Origin: an uncultured Synergistaceae bacterium
GTDB taxonomy: Bacteria > Synergistota > Synergistia > Synergistales > Dethiosulfovibrionaceae
Direction: 5' to 3'
Length of the DNA stretch: 27,551 nt
NCBI GenBank assembly: GCA_902489135.1
Contig: CABTYW010000021.1
Location: 1 to 27,551, forward strand
Shown: positions 1-7,231 of the stretch, piece by piece
Layout: each line of letters opens with the position of its first letter
How positions within the stretch are numbered: position 1 is the first letter of the stretch
Notes under the pieces: generated by a model
Seen by the model: the letters and a program-made list of their open reading frames with translations, nothing else
Databases searched by the model: none
What the model was told of the DNA's origin: nothing
Made by a program: the position numbers and the translations under genes

Positions 1-920
1 CGCCGTGCCATTTTTCTCATCACTTCCATGAGCATCTGGTTCTGGTCGCAGCCGCGGTTGGCTTCGCTCAGTACGGGCGCGAACTCGAACTGTCCGGGCG
101 CGGCTTCGTTGTGACGAGTCATCAGAACCTGCCCCAGACGGTACATATCGCGCTCCACGTCCTCCATAAAGGCCAGCACGCGAGGGTGAATGGCGCCGAG
201 GTAATGGCCTTCAACGCGCTGCGGTTGGGGCGACGGCGCACCGATAAGCGTGCGGCGGCACAGCTCGATGTCGGGACGATGGCGGGCTTTTTCCTCGTCC
301 ACAAGGAAAAATTCCTGTTCGGCGCCGATGGTCACCTCCACCGAATGAACGGTGCGGCTGCCGAAAAGCTTTAAAAGACGCATGGCCCGCTGCTGCACGG
401 CGTCGATGCTCTTCAGCAGCGGCGTTTTCATGTCCAGGGGCGTTCCGTCCCCGGAAAGAAACACCGAGGGAATGCACAGCGTGCCGCCTTTGTGGCTCAG
501 CACCATAAAGGCGGGGCTTGAGGGATCCCACATGCAGTAGCCGCGCGCCTCAAAGGTGTTGCGCATTCCCCCCGAGGGGAATGACGAAGCGTCGGGTTCG
601 CTGCCCATGAGCTCTTTGCCGCTGAAGGCCTGAATGGGATGGCCTTCGTCGTCGAGGCCGAGAAAGGCCATGTGACGTTCCGCCGTCACCTCGGTTCTGG
701 GCTGAAACCAGTGGGTATAATGAGTGGCGCCCTTGGAGAGCGCCCATTCCTTCATGGCCGCCGCCACATAGTCGGCAATGGAACTGTCCAGTTTTCCGCT
801 GCCCTCAACGGCCTGCATCAGCCGGCGGTAAATCTCTTCGGGCAGCCGCTCCTTCATGGCCGATCGATCGAACACGTGCATGCCGAAAATTTCGGCAGGA
901 CGCGCCACCCCTTCATCCAT
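1..920 (-). CDS. glnN: Type III glutamine synthetase, N-terminal part (cut by window edge)
   Basis: Glutamine synthetase III makes glutamine from glutamate, ammonia and ATP in the cytoplasm, as a large homododecamer distinct from GlnA. About 306 residues are present, the N-terminal 40-45% of a roughly 700-residue family. The translation opens with the GSIII hallmark 'IFGMHVFDRSAMKERLP', then 'YTHWFQPRTEVTAERH', a 'GGMRNTFEARGY' segment, 'IGAEQEFFLVDEE' (the glutamate-binding glutamates), and runs off the window at 'NRGCDQNQMLMEVMRKMA', just before the conserved HGL..LLHEKPF block. I chose the ATG at 920 because a GGGGG-type ribosome site at 929-933 sits 8 bases upstream; the in-frame ATG at 926 is too close to it. 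It is separated from the radical SAM gene upstream by a terminator. No clear promoter was found between 927 and 1055. Family assignment is firm; nitrogen control is not visible. Confidence 0.93.
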   Translation of the reverse strand, partial: MDEGVARPAEIFGMHVFDRSAMKERLPEEIYRRLMQAVEGSGKLDSSIADYVAAAMKEWALSKGATHYTHWFQPRTEVTAERHMAFLGLDDEGHPIQAFSGKELMGSEPDASSFPSGGMRNTFEARGYCMWDPSSPAFMVLSHKGGTLCIPSVFLSGDGTPLDMKTPLLKSIDAVQQRAMRLLKLFGSRTVHSVEVTIGAEQEFFLVDEEKARHRPDIELCRRTLIGAPSPQPQRVEGHYLGAIHPRVLAFMEDVERDMYRLGQVLMTRHNEAAPGQFEFAPVLSEANRGCDQNQMLMEVMRKMAR

Positions 921-1056
921 CTTCATTTCCCCCTTGCGGTACGCCCCGAAAAGGCTGAACATTCTTTACGAAGGGCGTTTTTTTGATGAAAAAAGTATAT
1001 CACCGTTTTGTAAAAATAACATGCATAAATCCTCAAAAACGATAAAAGATACAGGG

Positions 1057-1103
1057 GGAAAAATAAAAATGAGCGCACGATTTACGAAAAATCGCCCGCT
1101 CAT
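1057..1103 (-). terminator. Rho-independent terminator after the radical SAM gene
   Basis: An inverted repeat spans 1069-1103 with outer arms ATGAGCG/CGCTCAT and inner arms CGATTT/AAATCG separated by a small internal loop. On the minus strand it is followed by an interrupted T tract (TTTTTATTTTT, 1057-1068). It closes the citXG-amrA-amrS unit 32 bases after the radical SAM stop codon. Confidence 0.75.
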
Positions 1104-1134
1104 TTCAAAAACACGTTAAAGCAACCAAAAGTCG

Positions 1135-1962
1135 TCAACAGTTGCCAAGATAAACATATTCCAAAAATTCAGATGCAATGTCAGCCATTCTTCGGAGCAC
1201 TGTCAGCGGCGTAGGGACCGCCTGCGACATTTTGTACTGCGGAAAAAATCGCGTCACATGAAGGGGAATGCGACGGTCTATGGATGCCAGCCACGCCGAA
1301 AGAGCTCTCATTTCCTCCGGAAAGTCGTTTTCGCCGGGAACGATCAGCGTCGTCACCTCAACATGACACCCCGCCTCCGCTGAAATCCGAATAAAATTCT
1401 TCACCGTTTCCAAATCGCCGCCGAGCCTGCGGTAACCCTCTTCCGTAAAACCTTTGAGATCAACGTTCATGGCGTCGATGAAGGGCAAGAGCCGCCGCAG
1501 CGGCGACGGAAGCAGCGAGCCGTTGGTCACCAGCAGATTGTACAGATCGCTATGGTGAATTAACGGCGCACAGTCCATGAGGTATTCGAAAGCGATGGTC
1601 GGTTCGTTGTAGGTGTACGCCACGCCCAGATTTCCCCGGGGCTTCAGTTCGCGCGCCAGCGCCGCCAGCTGCTCGGGCAAAAGGCGTCGGATCGGCGTGC
1701 CGCTTCCGTCGGACATGGAAATTTCGCTGTTCTGGCAGAAGGGACAGCGCAGATTGCAGCCGTAACTTCCCACCGACAGCACCGGCGCTCCGGGATGAAA
1801 GCGCCGCAGCGGTTTTTTCTCGACGGGATCAAGGGCCAGCGATGTGATCATGCCGTAATTTTCGTCGATGATTTTTCCGCCGCGGCACACCCGGGCGCGG
1901 CAGAAACCGCGCTGTCCTTCACTGAGGAGGCAGCGATGAAAGCACAGCTCGCAGCGCGTCAT
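1135..1962 (-). CDS. amrS: AmmeMemoRadiSam system radical SAM enzyme
   Basis: A 275-residue radical SAM protein that should bind a [4Fe-4S] cluster and cleave S-adenosylmethionine; its substrate is unknown. The cluster motif CxxxCxxC is at C69, C73 and C76 (GCNLRCPFC). An N-terminal cysteine-rich stretch (CELCFHRC...GFC, C4 to C21) resembles the PflA-like activase subgroup and may hold a second metal site. The start is the ATG at 1962, whose ATGA overlaps the upstream fusion gene's stop, so the two are probably translationally coupled. Reading further upstream in this frame only gives an arginine-rich shadow of the neighbour. The gene lies third in a unit with citXG and the dioxygenase/AMMECR1 fusion. 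Family members co-occur with AMMECR1 and MEMO proteins widely in bacteria and archaea, with no settled function. The family call is firm; the reaction is unknown. Confidence 0.9.
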   Translation of the reverse strand: MTRCELCFHRCLLSEGQRGFCRARVCRGGKIIDENYGMITSLALDPVEKKPLRRFHPGAPVLSVGSYGCNLRCPFCQNSEISMSDGSGTPIRRLLPEQLAALARELKPRGNLGVAYTYNEPTIAFEYLMDCAPLIHHSDLYNLLVTNGSLLPSPLRRLLPFIDAMNVDLKGFTEEGYRRLGGDLETVKNFIRISAEAGCHVEVTTLIVPGENDFPEEMRALSAWLASIDRRIPLHVTRFFPQYKMSQAVPTPLTVLRRMADIASEFLEYVYLGNC

Positions 1963-3341
1963 TGATGGCGCACCACCTGAAAGCGTTCGATGGTGTAGTC
2001 CTCGTCGGGAGCGATGCCCGCTTTGTTGAGGGCGATGGCGATTTGCTGCTGCGGCGATTTCACGCCTTCGAGGTCGGGAAGCAGCACGCCGCAGCGGGAG
2101 CCGCAGCGAACCACGACGCCGTACTTGACGGCATCCAGCTGAGACCGCTGAGCGATTTCGGGCTCGGTGAGCACGTCCACGTCGTAGACCAGCCACGGCA
2201 ACTCGTCACGAGTCACCGCGGGGAAGCGCGGATCGGCCGTTCCCGCCGATCGAGCGTTACGAAGAATTTCCTCGGCAACGCAGGACGCCGCGGGAAAAAT
2301 CGTTCCGATGCAACCGCGAAGCCGCCCGTCCTTTTTCAGCGACACGAAGACGCCGGCGCGGCGCCGCGTCAGTTCCGGCGGAAGTCCCTCGGGCAGCGTC
2401 GCCCGCTGCCCCGTCTTCACCCAGCTTTCGAGGCTGAGACGCGCCAGGCGCACATAGACGTCTTCCTTTGACGCAATGGTGTCAAGCTCGCGGCGCTTTC
2501 TCTCGGCGTACAGCTTTCCGAAATGCCGCGATGGGTGGGCGCCGCAGGGAATAAAGCTTGCCACGGCATAGCCCACGCCGAAGGGGCCTTCGTAGCTCAG
2601 CAGACGACACTCCACGGCCTGTCCGTCCAAGGCGCCCGCCATCATGAGAAAAGACCTCAGGCCGCACTCCGCCGCAGCGTCGCAAAATTCCGGCGAAAGG
2701 TCAAGCAGCTTGCCGAAATCCCCCGACTGAAAAACGTCGGTCACGCATCGGTCAAAAACAGGCCCTTCTTCGGCGAAGCCGTAGGGACCTTCGGCTTTCA
2801 GTTTGTGCGACAAATCACCGCTGGCGATAATGACGGCGCGGCGGTTCAGCCGCTGCACGGCGCGGGCCACGGCCATGCCGAAGGTATAATGTTGAAGCGG
2901 CGAAAAGCCCGACAGCCCAATTCGCACAATGGGCACGTCGGGACAGAATTCCTGGAGGGCGCGCAGCGGGATCATCACGGCATGGTCGAGTTTTTTATTC
3001 CGCTCGCCCAGAAATCCGGCGCCGAGGCCATCGGCGGAAGCTTCCTCGGCGACGGCCCGCGCCAATTCCTCGTCGTACTCTGCCGAAACTTTCACGTCGG
3101 GGCGGCCGAAATCGCCGAAATCGCCGCAGGCCCCGCGCCCCGGCGAAATGTGAAAATAATCCGCATACAACGTGCTGTGAGGCGAAAAGACCACGAAAAC
3201 GTCGGGCTTGAGCTCGGCGGCACGGCGCGCCGCGTCACGATACGCCCGCAGCGTGTCTGCAATTTTGCGCTCCTCGCCGCGACCGATTTCCGGCAGCATG
3301 ATGGGCGGGTGCGGCAAGGCAAAAGCTCCAAGGACAGCCAT
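1959..3341 (-). CDS. amrA: Class III extradiol dioxygenase/MEMO-like domain fused to AMMECR1 domain
   Basis: A 460-residue two-domain protein. Residues about 1-265 look like the LigB/MEMO superfamily: an N-terminal 'PHPPIMLPEIGRG', then 'SPHSTLYADYFHISPG', 'DHAVMIPLRAL' and 'IASGDLSHKL', whose histidines and acidic residues would form a metal site. Residues about 290-460 are AMMECR1, with the invariant LRGCIGT motif, 'AGVFVSLKKDG' and 'DPRFPAV'. Fusion of the two supports a joint role; neither domain has an established bacterial function. The start is the ATG at 3341, 8 bases after AAGGAGG; a TTG nine bases upstream directly abuts that site and is unlikely. It lies 37 bases after citXG and overlaps the radical SAM gene by 4 bases. 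Whether the N-terminal domain oxidises a catechol-like compound or only binds metal cannot be told from sequence. Confidence 0.88.
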   Translation of the reverse strand: MAVLGAFALPHPPIMLPEIGRGEERKIADTLRAYRDAARRAAELKPDVFVVFSPHSTLYADYFHISPGRGACGDFGDFGRPDVKVSAEYDEELARAVAEEASADGLGAGFLGERNKKLDHAVMIPLRALQEFCPDVPIVRIGLSGFSPLQHYTFGMAVARAVQRLNRRAVIIASGDLSHKLKAEGPYGFAEEGPVFDRCVTDVFQSGDFGKLLDLSPEFCDAAAECGLRSFLMMAGALDGQAVECRLLSYEGPFGVGYAVASFIPCGAHPSRHFGKLYAERKRRELDTIASKEDVYVRLARLSLESWVKTGQRATLPEGLPPELTRRRAGVFVSLKKDGRLRGCIGTIFPAASCVAEEILRNARSAGTADPRFPAVTRDELPWLVYDVDVLTEPEIAQRSQLDAVKYGVVVRCGSRCGVLLPDLEGVKSPQQQIAIALNKAGIAPDEDYTIERFQVVRHQ

Positions 3342-3370
3342 AAAATTCAACCTCCTTCAAAACGTCACGT

Positions 3371-3392
3371 CTCCCCTGTCAGCTCAGGGGAG
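3371..3392 (-). repeat. Hairpin at the citXG stop codon
   Basis: Perfect 8-base arms CTCCCCTG and CAGGGGAG flank a 6-base loop containing the citXG TGA stop. In the transcribed (minus) direction no T tract follows, so it is not a classical terminator for this unit. A T tract does follow on the plus strand, but there is no plus-strand gene upstream. It may tune expression between citXG and amrA; the role is inferred. Confidence 0.45.
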
Positions 3393-4767
3393 CTTTTTCT
3401 TCCTCAAAGTCTCTCAGAAAATGGAAAAAAAACGTCAGCGCCAGCATATCCGCCGCGCCGCCGGGGCTCAGGCCTTCGGCGATGAATTGCCCATCGAGGG
3501 CTTCAAGGGTTTGGGCATCGGGACAGGTCTCGACGGCCAGAGCTTGTCGAAGCCGACGCTGAATTTCTCGAAAACGCCCCATGCTGGAGCGCTTGATCAT
3601 GTTGGTGTCGTCCAATCGGGCCAGCAGGTGCAAGAGCGCGGCGCCCCCCGCTGCATCCCTGGTTTTTCCTTGGCGCAGAAGACGTTCCAGCGTCGGCAGC
3701 CCGACGTTCAGCGCCGAAGAAAATCCCGCGGCAGCTTCGCCGCGCACGCCCGTCACGCCCGCCTCACGAAAAGCGCGTTGTCCCGCGGTGGCGCCGTCGG
3801 GACGAAAATCGTCGAAAATCCCCTCCGCCATGGCCTGCGCCGTTTGAGCCACCTGTTGGGGAGCCCCGTTCTCGCCCAGCCCCCAAAGGCGTCCGCGGGA
3901 GGCGCAGACCAAACCGAAGGAAAAGATGGCGCCCTTGTGGACGTTGACGCCGCCTGTGGCGGCAAACATGGCCTCTTCGCCCTCCATGCCGCAAAACCGC
4001 AGAACTTTAAAAACTTGCGCAGCCGGCCACGCGGTTTTTTGCGCTCCCAGCAGAGCGCAGCGGTGAAAGTAGGCTCTCAGCGCGCAGGCGCTGTCCAGAA
4101 AGCTGTAAAAATCCATGTCGTCGTGAGAGCCCGTGTTGAAGCGGTCCACCAGCCCGGGTTTCGGCGAAACGCAGACTTCGTAGAGCAGAGCTCGCTGTGC
4201 CGCTGCCGCGACTTTCCCGGCAAAAGCCCCCGACAGCTGTTCGTACATAAGGCGCACCGCCGCGCGGCTCAGTTCGTCGGCGGAGTGAGCGCGGCTTCGG
4301 GCGCAGCACCACACGGGGAGATCGCAAACAAGGCACCGCCGCTCGTCAAACCCCAGCTCCGACCGCGAGATTTTTCGCCCCGCGCCGTCAAGAACGTCGA
4401 AGTCGAAAAGTCGCGCGGCGGCTGAGCTTTCCTCCAACGCGCAGGTTACGGCTTTCACCTCCCTCGGATCGGCGCACAGGGCAAAAAAAGCCTCGCAGCC
4501 CGTATCCTCGTCAAGGTAACGGATCTCCTTTTCAACGATCATTGACGACCGCGCCAGCGCCGCCGCCAGGCGCTCCACGCCGCTCACAAAAAAGGCGCGC
4601 GCCAGAGGAAACTGCTTCACCGCTCCCGGCATGTTGAGCGTACAGCTTACGAGACAGCGCGCCCCCTCGGCAAGCATGGCCTTCTGGCGCTCCGCGCGGC
4701 GCTCTCGGGCCGCGAGCATCTGCTGCAGCGAGACGGGACGCGCGTTCAGTATTTTATCGACGTTCAT
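3379..4767 (-). CDS. citXG: Bifunctional CitX/CitG: holo-ACP synthase and triphosphoribosyl-dephospho-CoA synthase
   Basis: CitG makes 2'-(5''-triphosphoribosyl)-3'-dephospho-CoA from ATP and dephospho-CoA; CitX transfers it to the acyl carrier subunit of citrate lyase. Both are fused here in 462 residues. The CitX half (about 1-170) shows 'LAARERRAERQ', 'SCTLNMPG', 'LFDFDVLDG' and 'RRCLVCDLPVWCCARSRAH'. The CitG half (about 180-462) shows 'EVCVSPKPGLVDRFNTGSHDDMD' in pieces (SPKPGLVD, SHDDMD), 'ATGGVNVHKGAIFSFG' and a GVTGVRGEAAAGF segment. The ATG at 4767 follows a GAGGG site by 7 bases. The usual partners citD, citE and citF are absent here; instead the gene heads a unit with the dioxygenase/AMMECR1 fusion and a radical SAM enzyme. 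Citrate lyase genes may lie elsewhere, or the cofactor may serve another acyl carrier such as that of malonate decarboxylase. The family call is firm; the partner is unknown. Confidence 0.9.
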   Translation of the reverse strand: MNVDKILNARPVSLQQMLAARERRAERQKAMLAEGARCLVSCTLNMPGAVKQFPLARAFFVSGVERLAAALARSSMIVEKEIRYLDEDTGCEAFFALCADPREVKAVTCALEESSAAARLFDFDVLDGAGRKISRSELGFDERRCLVCDLPVWCCARSRAHSADELSRAAVRLMYEQLSGAFAGKVAAAAQRALLYEVCVSPKPGLVDRFNTGSHDDMDFYSFLDSACALRAYFHRCALLGAQKTAWPAAQVFKVLRFCGMEGEEAMFAATGGVNVHKGAIFSFGLVCASRGRLWGLGENGAPQQVAQTAQAMAEGIFDDFRPDGATAGQRAFREAGVTGVRGEAAAGFSSALNVGLPTLERLLRQGKTRDAAGGAALLHLLARLDDTNMIKRSSMGRFREIQRRLRQALAVETCPDAQTLEALDGQFIAEGLSPGGAADMLALTFFFHFLRDFEEEKAPLS

Positions 4768-4818
4768 GGCATACCCTCGAAGTGAAAAGATGGGACGTTT
4801 TTCTCCGTCTGTTCTCTA

Positions 4819-4847
4819 ACTATACCTTCCTTTTGGCGCTCTGTAAA
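4819..4847 (-). promoter_or_regulatory. Sigma-70-type promoter of the citXG unit
   Basis: On the minus strand TTTACA (4842-4847) and TATAGT (4819-4824) are exactly 17 bases apart, about 50 bases upstream of the citXG start. It lies between the terminator of the upstream gene and citXG, so citXG-amrA-amrS should form a separate transcript. Confidence 0.7.
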
Positions 4848-4918
4848 ATGCCGTGAAGATTTTGCCCCGCCGTGAGGGCGAAATCGCCGCTTCCCTGAAG
4901 ACGCCGTTCTCCTTTGAG

Positions 4919-4964
4919 AAAAAACGCCGTGCCTTCAAATCCATATGGATGTGAAGGCACGGCG
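4919..4964 (-). terminator. Rho-independent terminator after the zinc-ribbon membrane protein gene
   Basis: A perfect 13-base inverted repeat (CGCCGTGCCTTCA at 4925-4937, its complement at 4952-4964) has a loop holding the small palindrome TCCATATGGA. Six Ts follow on the minus strand (4919-4924). A T-rich stretch also lies on the other side. Confidence 0.85.
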
Positions 4965-5026
4965 ACAGGGCTTTTTCTTTGTTCAGCGAAAATTCGCTTT
5001 GCGGCGCCACTGAAAAGGGCTCTCTG

Positions 5027-6703
5027 CTAATTGAGCGTCATGAAAATACTGCCTATGAAGAGAGCGATCATCAAAAGGGGCGCCCACATCAAAGACGGCT
5101 CGCGCAGAAACCCAAATAAAATCCCGAAGATCCCGAAAATCTCGGCTCGGGCCGACTTCTCTTTGAGTTTGCGTCGGCGTCCCCTTTCGTCGCGATAATA
5201 AATATAGGGATAGTCGTAAAGTTCGGCCCTTCCCCATTTCATATAATAAGCGAAGGTAACGGGCACGGCAAGAACAAGCCATCCGCCGGCCCCCATGAGG
5301 ATGTCCAGTCCTTGAAAGCTGAAGCCGTTGATGAAAAAGGCGATCATTGTGGGCAAGAACAGCGCGATGAAAATGGCGACCGCCGTTTTAAGAGTTCTTT
5401 CGGCGCAGGTAAATCTGATGGTCACCGGGCAAAGGGTGCCGCCGACGTTCTCGAAAAATTGAGGCTTCAAAATTTCGCCTTCAATCTTTTTGTGGGAGAC
5501 TGCCAGCTTGCCCTTGTCGTCGCGCTCATAAAGTTCTCTGGAAGTGAAAATATCCGGTAAAAGTTTCTTCCTTTCGGTTCCCTCGTAAGCGTTGTGATAG
5601 ACGGTGAATACAACCAGAGCCGCCATAAACGCGATCTTGCCTCCCAAATCGAAAGCCTCGCTCCAGTCTCCCGTCAGAAGATAGGTCACCGACACTGAAA
5701 GAAGCGCGACGACCACACTGGCCACAATGGGCTTAAGCCACCAGGGCAGAGTCTTTTTCACCTTTTGGGAGCGCACGGCCACCTTGCCCGTTTGTCCGTT
5801 GACGGCTGCCGACAGTTTTCCCTTTTTAATGTAGTAGACAGGAAGCAGGACGGGCATCTTCATCAGCTTCTCCGTGTCGGGAGAGATGGTGATCGCCTTG
5901 GTCTCGAGGGTTTTCGCCACAACCGGCGTATAACCGCTTTGAACCTCTTCTTTGACTCGGGACCGCAGAGCCTCGTCGCTCACGTCGTCCACCTTGGCCT
6001 TCTGACGGGCCAGATAGGCGAAGTTGAACTCTGTCAGATCGTCGAGGTCGAAGGGTTCCATGCCGTCCAACGTCAAATTGTCAAGCTGCGACGACGTGTT
6101 GACGAAGGTGTTTTGAAGGACTCCCCGACATTTGTAACGTCTCGTCGCGCCCTCGCGCGACGCCTCGCAGTCGATGGGGCCGCGAACAAGCTCGTAGGGC
6201 AGATAATAGCCCTGCACCTCGCCGATGGACGCTTTAAGCTGCCCGGCTTCTTTTTTAGAAGAATTTTCATCGCACCACTTTTTCAGCAGATCTCTGGCCT
6301 CGCCCTCGGTGATGCGGAAGGGAACGATCAGCTCGGGAAATTCCCGAATTTTCGTGTACTTTTCAAGGACCAGTTCCCTTCGGCAGAACGGGCAGGTCTT
6401 GATGACCTCGTTCTGCGGGAACAGGATCTCCGCTCCGCAGGTGGGACATTTGGCCGACGACGCCTCAAAGCCGAGGCCTTCCTCTTTGATCCTTTTCTGT
6501 ACCAGCGCTCTGAAACCGGCTTTTTCCTTCAGCGCCGTCTCCAGCCCCGTGTCCTGCCCGCAGAATTTGCAGGTGTAGGAGTGCTTCAAAATATCGTACC
6601 GCGCCGGCGCGCCGCACTTGGAGCAGTGGACGTTCAAGACTTTTTCCGCTGCCGTTTCTTTGATCTGCGCCTCATTGACGACGTTCTCAACTGTGTCGCT
6701 CAT
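5027..6703 (-). CDS. Zinc-ribbon polytopic membrane protein of unknown function
   Basis: A 558-residue protein with two tandem zinc ribbons near the N-terminus (CSKC...CKFC and CPTC...CPFC, within about residues 25-115). A soluble region of some 200 residues follows, containing a 'GEVQGYYLPYEL' stretch and many charged residues. About six hydrophobic segments come after it: two near residues 325-395, two near 440-505, and two at the C-terminus, which ends 'ALFIGSIFMTLN'. It resembles TFIIB-type zinc-ribbon membrane proteins seen in anaerobes; I know of no function. The ATG at 6703 is preceded by AAGG about 10 bases upstream; a GTG at 6757 would add an unlikely arginine-rich leader. It appears monocistronic, with a strong terminator downstream and a 528-base gap upstream. 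The domain layout is clear; the role is unknown. Confidence 0.8.
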   Translation of the reverse strand: MSDTVENVVNEAQIKETAAEKVLNVHCSKCGAPARYDILKHSYTCKFCGQDTGLETALKEKAGFRALVQKRIKEEGLGFEASSAKCPTCGAEILFPQNEVIKTCPFCRRELVLEKYTKIREFPELIVPFRITEGEARDLLKKWCDENSSKKEAGQLKASIGEVQGYYLPYELVRGPIDCEASREGATRRYKCRGVLQNTFVNTSSQLDNLTLDGMEPFDLDDLTEFNFAYLARQKAKVDDVSDEALRSRVKEEVQSGYTPVVAKTLETKAITISPDTEKLMKMPVLLPVYYIKKGKLSAAVNGQTGKVAVRSQKVKKTLPWWLKPIVASVVVALLSVSVTYLLTGDWSEAFDLGGKIAFMAALVVFTVYHNAYEGTERKKLLPDIFTSRELYERDDKGKLAVSHKKIEGEILKPQFFENVGGTLCPVTIRFTCAERTLKTAVAIFIALFLPTMIAFFINGFSFQGLDILMGAGGWLVLAVPVTFAYYMKWGRAELYDYPYIYYRDERGRRRKLKEKSARAEIFGIFGILFGFLREPSLMWAPLLMIALFIGSIFMTLN

Positions 6704-6862
6704 TCTCCGCCCGCCTTCCCTCTTCAATGATCTCCATAACGTTCCTAAATGAAACACGCCGCTCTCCGCGCGTTTTCGGCGCTTCCATGTTCCTGTGAAG
6801 AACGCTCGCCCTTTTCTTCATCCCCCAACGACTGCGCGTTCGAGACTTCGGCGCCGTTCCCC

Positions 6863-6906
6863 TTTCGCTCCATAGGCGCTTGGGCAAAACCGACGATGGA
6901 GCGAAA
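6863..6906. repeat. Inverted repeat with 11-base perfect arms
   Basis: TTTCGCTCCAT at 6863-6873 is matched by ATGGAGCGAAA at 6896-6906, with a 22-base loop. On the plus strand a T6 run follows 8 bases later (CGCCCGCTTTTTT). It could be a plus-strand terminator-like structure or a structured part of the zinc-ribbon gene's leader. Confidence 0.5.
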
Positions 6907-6961
6907 CGCCCGCTTTTTTGCGCGGCTCAAAAGTCACAAAAACGCCTTGTACACGGCGCCT

Positions 6962-7000
6962 GCGGCCCGCGGCGAAACATGGCGCTTTCCCGTGGGCCGC
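6962..7000. repeat. GC-rich inverted repeat
   Basis: GCGGCCCGCGG (6962-6972) pairs with CCGTGGGCCGC (6990-7000) with one G-T wobble and a 17-base loop. It is stable, with no adjoining T tract, and lies in the presumed leader of the zinc-ribbon gene. Confidence 0.45.
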
Positions 7001-7018
7001 CGCGACAGTTCTTCGTTA

Positions 7019-7047
7019 ATTTTATACTTATACAAAAATAAAAACAA
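7019..7047 (-). promoter_or_regulatory. Possible promoter for the zinc-ribbon membrane protein gene
   Basis: TTGTTT (7042-7047) and TAAAAT (7019-7024) on the minus strand are 17 bases apart in an AT-rich island inside otherwise GC-rich DNA, just after the symporter terminator. The -35 match is only 3 of 6, and the start codon is over 300 bases away. Confidence 0.4.
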
Positions 7048-7081
7048 TAGCCGCGTTTTTTAAATTCGCTCAACAGACAGT

Positions 7082-7132
7082 AAAAAACAGGAAAGCGCAC
7101 CATGCGTCAATCATACGCACCGTGCGCTTTCC
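7082..7132 (-). terminator. Rho-independent terminator after the symporter gene
   Basis: Perfect 11-base arms GGAAAGCGCAC (7090-7100) and GTGCGCTTTCC (7122-7132), with further pairing (ATGCGT/ATACGCA-like) in the loop. Six Ts follow on the minus strand (7082-7087). It lies about 100 bases beyond the stop codon. Confidence 0.85.
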
Positions 7133-7231
7133 CCGTTGTGCGGCTTCGGGATCGTATGGGTTCAGACCGCCGGTCCAAACCCGTCGTCCCCGCAGCCCAC
7201 GTTATTTTTGTTTCAGTTCAGTTGACGCGAG

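Larger units (their letters stand above)
6704..7231. other. 528-base gap without a gene; hairpins and a possible promoter
   Basis: No convincing coding sequence on either strand; the longest open frames lack family resemblance and ribosome sites. It holds the symporter terminator (7082-7132), a hairpin at 7158-7182 (GGGTT-GACC paired with GGTC-AACCC), a possible minus-strand promoter at 7019-7047, and two further inverted repeats at 6863-6906 and 6962-7000. If that promoter is real, the zinc-ribbon gene has a leader of about 300 bases. Confidence 0.6.

Noticed and set aside
1963..2196. N-terminal extension of the radical SAM gene
   Set aside because: The extra 78 residues are arginine-rich and lie over the conserved AMMECR1 coding frame; the ATG at 1962 directly precedes the conserved cysteine-rich start.
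2523..3485. A 320-codon plus-strand frame, and similar long plus-strand frames at 3208-4425, 5765-6730 and 11884-13167
   Set aside because: All mirror well-supported minus-strand genes and have the low-complexity look of antisense frames.
6749..7063. A 104-codon plus-strand frame in the long gap
   Set aside because: No ribosome site, no recognisable domain, and it runs through the candidate promoter and hairpins.
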